This document shows positions 62,968 through 64,000 of a stretch of DNA of 64,000 bases, piece after piece. How positions within the stretch are numbered: position 1 is the stretch's first letter; the number at the start of each line of letters is the position of its first letter. The notes under the pieces are model-generated. The model did no database searches. It was not told where the DNA came from and saw only the letters and a program-made list of their open reading frames with translations. Origin of the DNA: JANQTF01 sp041741415 (lineage in GTDB: Bacteria; Bacteroidota; Bacteroidia; J057); assembly GCA_041741415.1 (NCBI GenBank), contig JBGSKC010000023.1, forward strand, positions 35,495 to 99,494, written 5' to 3'. A program made the translations under genes and the position numbers.

Positions 62968-63302
62968 TTACTCTTTTGCTTGCAATGCTTCGATCAGTTG
63001 TTGCTGTTTTTCAAGCATTTGCTGCTGCTGCTCCACTATTTTTTTCAGGTCCCCGATCATTTGCTGCTGCTCCTGCAGGCCATGGGGAGAGGGTGAGAGC
63101 CTTCGACTTCGAGGGTGACCTGATCAGTTGTGGGATTGGGAAAAACGCTGAAAGCTATTCCTGCGACCCAATCTTCTATCCCCACCGAATAGATCTCGTA
63201 GGCTTGCTGCACTCCCTGGCTCACTTTGCCACCGGAGCCGGAAATGGTCGTGTAGGCTATCTGGAGATAGCGGCCGAACGAAGGATGCAATCCAATTCTC
63301 AT
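62968..63302 (-). pseudogene. Fused remnant of a 'QGFQQ' T9SS protein and an S74 coiled-coil tail
   Basis: The frame from the ATG at 63302 encodes MRIGLHPSFGRYLQIAYTTISGSGG, VSQGVQQAYEIYSVGIED and FSVFPNPTTDQVTLEVEG, the second half of a small T9SS protein like the one at 30405. It lacks a signal peptide and loses the T9SS tail after LEVEG; the frame runs on briefly and stops at 63057. In another frame the DNA continues as QEQQQMIGDLKKIVEQQQQM and on to IEALQAKE then stop (62968). That is a coiled-coil tail of an S74 protein, related to but not identical with the neighbouring tail. The switch of frame is near 63075-63095. This looks like a deletion join between two paralogous S74/T9SS units. 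The ATG overlaps the previous stop as ATGA. Confidence 0.7.
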
Positions 63303-63922
63303 AGTTTAGCCTGCAGTGCTTTTATCATTTGTTGCTGGTTTTCCATCATCTGTTGCTGCTGTTCCATTTGTTTTTGCTGCTCCTCCACCATTTTTTTCAG
63401 GTCTTCAATCATTTGCTGCTGCTCCTGCACAGCTTTGACGAGGGGCACCACAAATTCGGAATAGCCGAGGCTGTAAGTGTCCTGAGGATTCGTGGGCGCA
63501 TGCACAGCCTGAAAAGAGGTGAAGCCCGTTTCCATCACGGTGTTTTCCACTTCCTGCGCGAGAAATCCTGCTGAACGCGAAAGAGAGAGCTCGTTCAATT
63601 GCTCCTCCCGGCCTTCTGTGTTCTCCCGGATGTGCTGGGCATATCGCAGGTGGTCGAAGTGATAGGAAACCGGATTGAGCTTCATGATAAAGGCAAGCCC
63701 GGGCACATCGCTCTGGATGTTTTCTTTGAACCGCGCATCGGAGGGGAAGCTATAGCCGACCTGGCCTTCCACGACGGTGACTGTGGAGCTGCCGATCCGG
63801 ACCTTGTTGCTTGCGCTGACAGTAGCAAAGCAGCCAACGGCAGTAGCAAAGCTCATGCTGTTGTCCTCTTCCCATTGCTCGTAACCGCTGAAAAGTAGAA
63901 AGAAACATGTACATTTCAACAT
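63299..63922 (-). pseudogene. 5'-truncated S74 (tail-fibre chaperone) protein
   Basis: The in-frame sequence (about 200 residues) opens with MLKCTCFFLLF, which is IS-end DNA. It then reads SMSFATAVGCFATVSASNKVRIGSSTVTVVEGQVGYSFPSDARFKENIQSDVPG: the last YadA-head-like repeat and the start of a peptidase S74 domain (S and K of the self-cleavage pair present in SDARFKENI). KLNPVSYHFDHLRYAQHI, SAGFLAQEVENTV, LGYSEFVVPLVKAVQEQQQ and a Gln-rich coiled coil complete the chaperone. The fibre part and signal peptide are missing, cut by the element to the right. It overlaps the T9SS remnant by ATGA. Confidence 0.75.
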
Positions 63923-64000
63923 TCAAAAAGAACCCGCCATGCGGAAGAGTCAATTTAGTGAAAGTCAGCGACAAGCGATCGTCGCCAAGCTGGACGCAGG
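63908..64000 (+). mobile_element. Left end of an IS3-like insertion element (runs off the window)
   Basis: Starting with TGTACATTTC at about 63908, a short untranslated end precedes a new rightward ORF at 63939. The S74 gene loses its family sequence exactly at this border. Terminal repeats and target duplication cannot be checked because the other end is outside the window. Confidence 0.5.
63939..64000 (+). CDS. Transposase OrfA-like protein, N-terminal fragment
   Basis: The ATG at 63939 opens MRKSQFSESQRQAIVAKLDA, continuing past the window. This matches the N-terminal pattern of IS3-family OrfA (helix-turn-helix) proteins, 'M+KS+FSE.Q...I...'. Only 20 residues are visible, so the family call is tentative. 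It reads away from the truncated S74 gene. Confidence 0.5.
   Translation, partial: MRKSQFSESQRQAIVAKLDA

Noticed and set aside
62968..63302. A functional short T9SS protein
   Set aside because: It lacks a signal peptide, loses the sorting tail and changes frame, so it is treated as a remnant.
1..64000. tRNA, rRNA or prophage structural genes
   Set aside because: No cloverleaf-like or rRNA sequence was recognised. S74 domains occur, but no capsid, terminase or tail-assembly genes are nearby.

Overview
The window looks like chromosomal DNA from a marine or environmental Bacteroidota bacterium, most likely of the Saprospiria (Lewinella/Haliscomenobacter-like). The clues are several type IX secretion (T9SS) sorting tails with the YPNP-type motif, two gliding-motility CHU_C tails with the FxPNGDGxND motif, SprB repeats, GEVED domains, TAnnTTTG-like promoter elements and weak Shine-Dalgarno signals. 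Most of the DNA is GC-rich coding sequence. The stretch from about 3.8 to 5.8 kb looks AT-richer and is a mosaic of small accessory genes. These assignments come from reading motifs by eye; no database search was run.

Layout. 1-3.8 kb: start of an ArsR-type regulator (leftward), then ribBA and a GT-C-like membrane protein (rightward), facing a glycine-rich RRM protein. 3.8-5.8 kb: an accessory island with a DUF433/DUF5615 toxin-antitoxin pair whose toxin appears to start with ATA, a half-length PIN toxin with its antitoxin, the tail of a lost restriction-modification gene, an 18-bp direct repeat and a perfect 13-bp inverted repeat. 5.8-31.4 kb: a block of co-oriented genes for exported proteins, dominated by two giants. 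One is a 4072-residue FG-GAP/VCBS + FN3 protein. The other is a roughly 3346-residue fibre with about 30 tandem repeats and a C-terminal peptidase S74 chaperone, followed by a small T9SS protein. 31.6-36.4 kb: a class C beta-lactamase-like hydrolase, a GH133 glycogen debranching enzyme and a cupin-8/JmjC-like protein. 36.6-40.9 kb (leftward): an AraC-type membrane regulator, a DoxX-fusion membrane protein and an S41 protease. 41.2-48.5 kb (rightward): a subtilisin-like T9SS protease, an SDR oxidoreductase, a DNRLRE-type T9SS protein and hisH. 48.5-53.7 kb (leftward): a YcxB-like membrane protein coupled to a 1565-residue lectin/SprB/CHU_C protein. 53.9-62.9 kb: a CotH-like protein, CopA with an HMA chaperone, a helical unknown, a GNAT acetyltransferase, a hemolysin III family protein, another T9SS protein and a Uma2-family endonuclease. 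62.9-64 kb: a wrecked S74/T9SS gene pair cut by what looks like the left end of an IS3-family element.

The main theme is a large investment in cell-surface and secreted proteins. The most interesting pattern is a gene pair, S74-chaperoned fibre followed by a small 'QGFQQ'-type T9SS protein. It occurs intact at 20.3-30.9 kb and again, in the same order and overlapping by ATGA, as a decayed copy at 63.0-63.9 kb. That suggests a modular, repeatedly duplicated surface-fibre locus in which the partner may supply T9SS export or anchoring that the fibre itself lacks. This functional link is inference.
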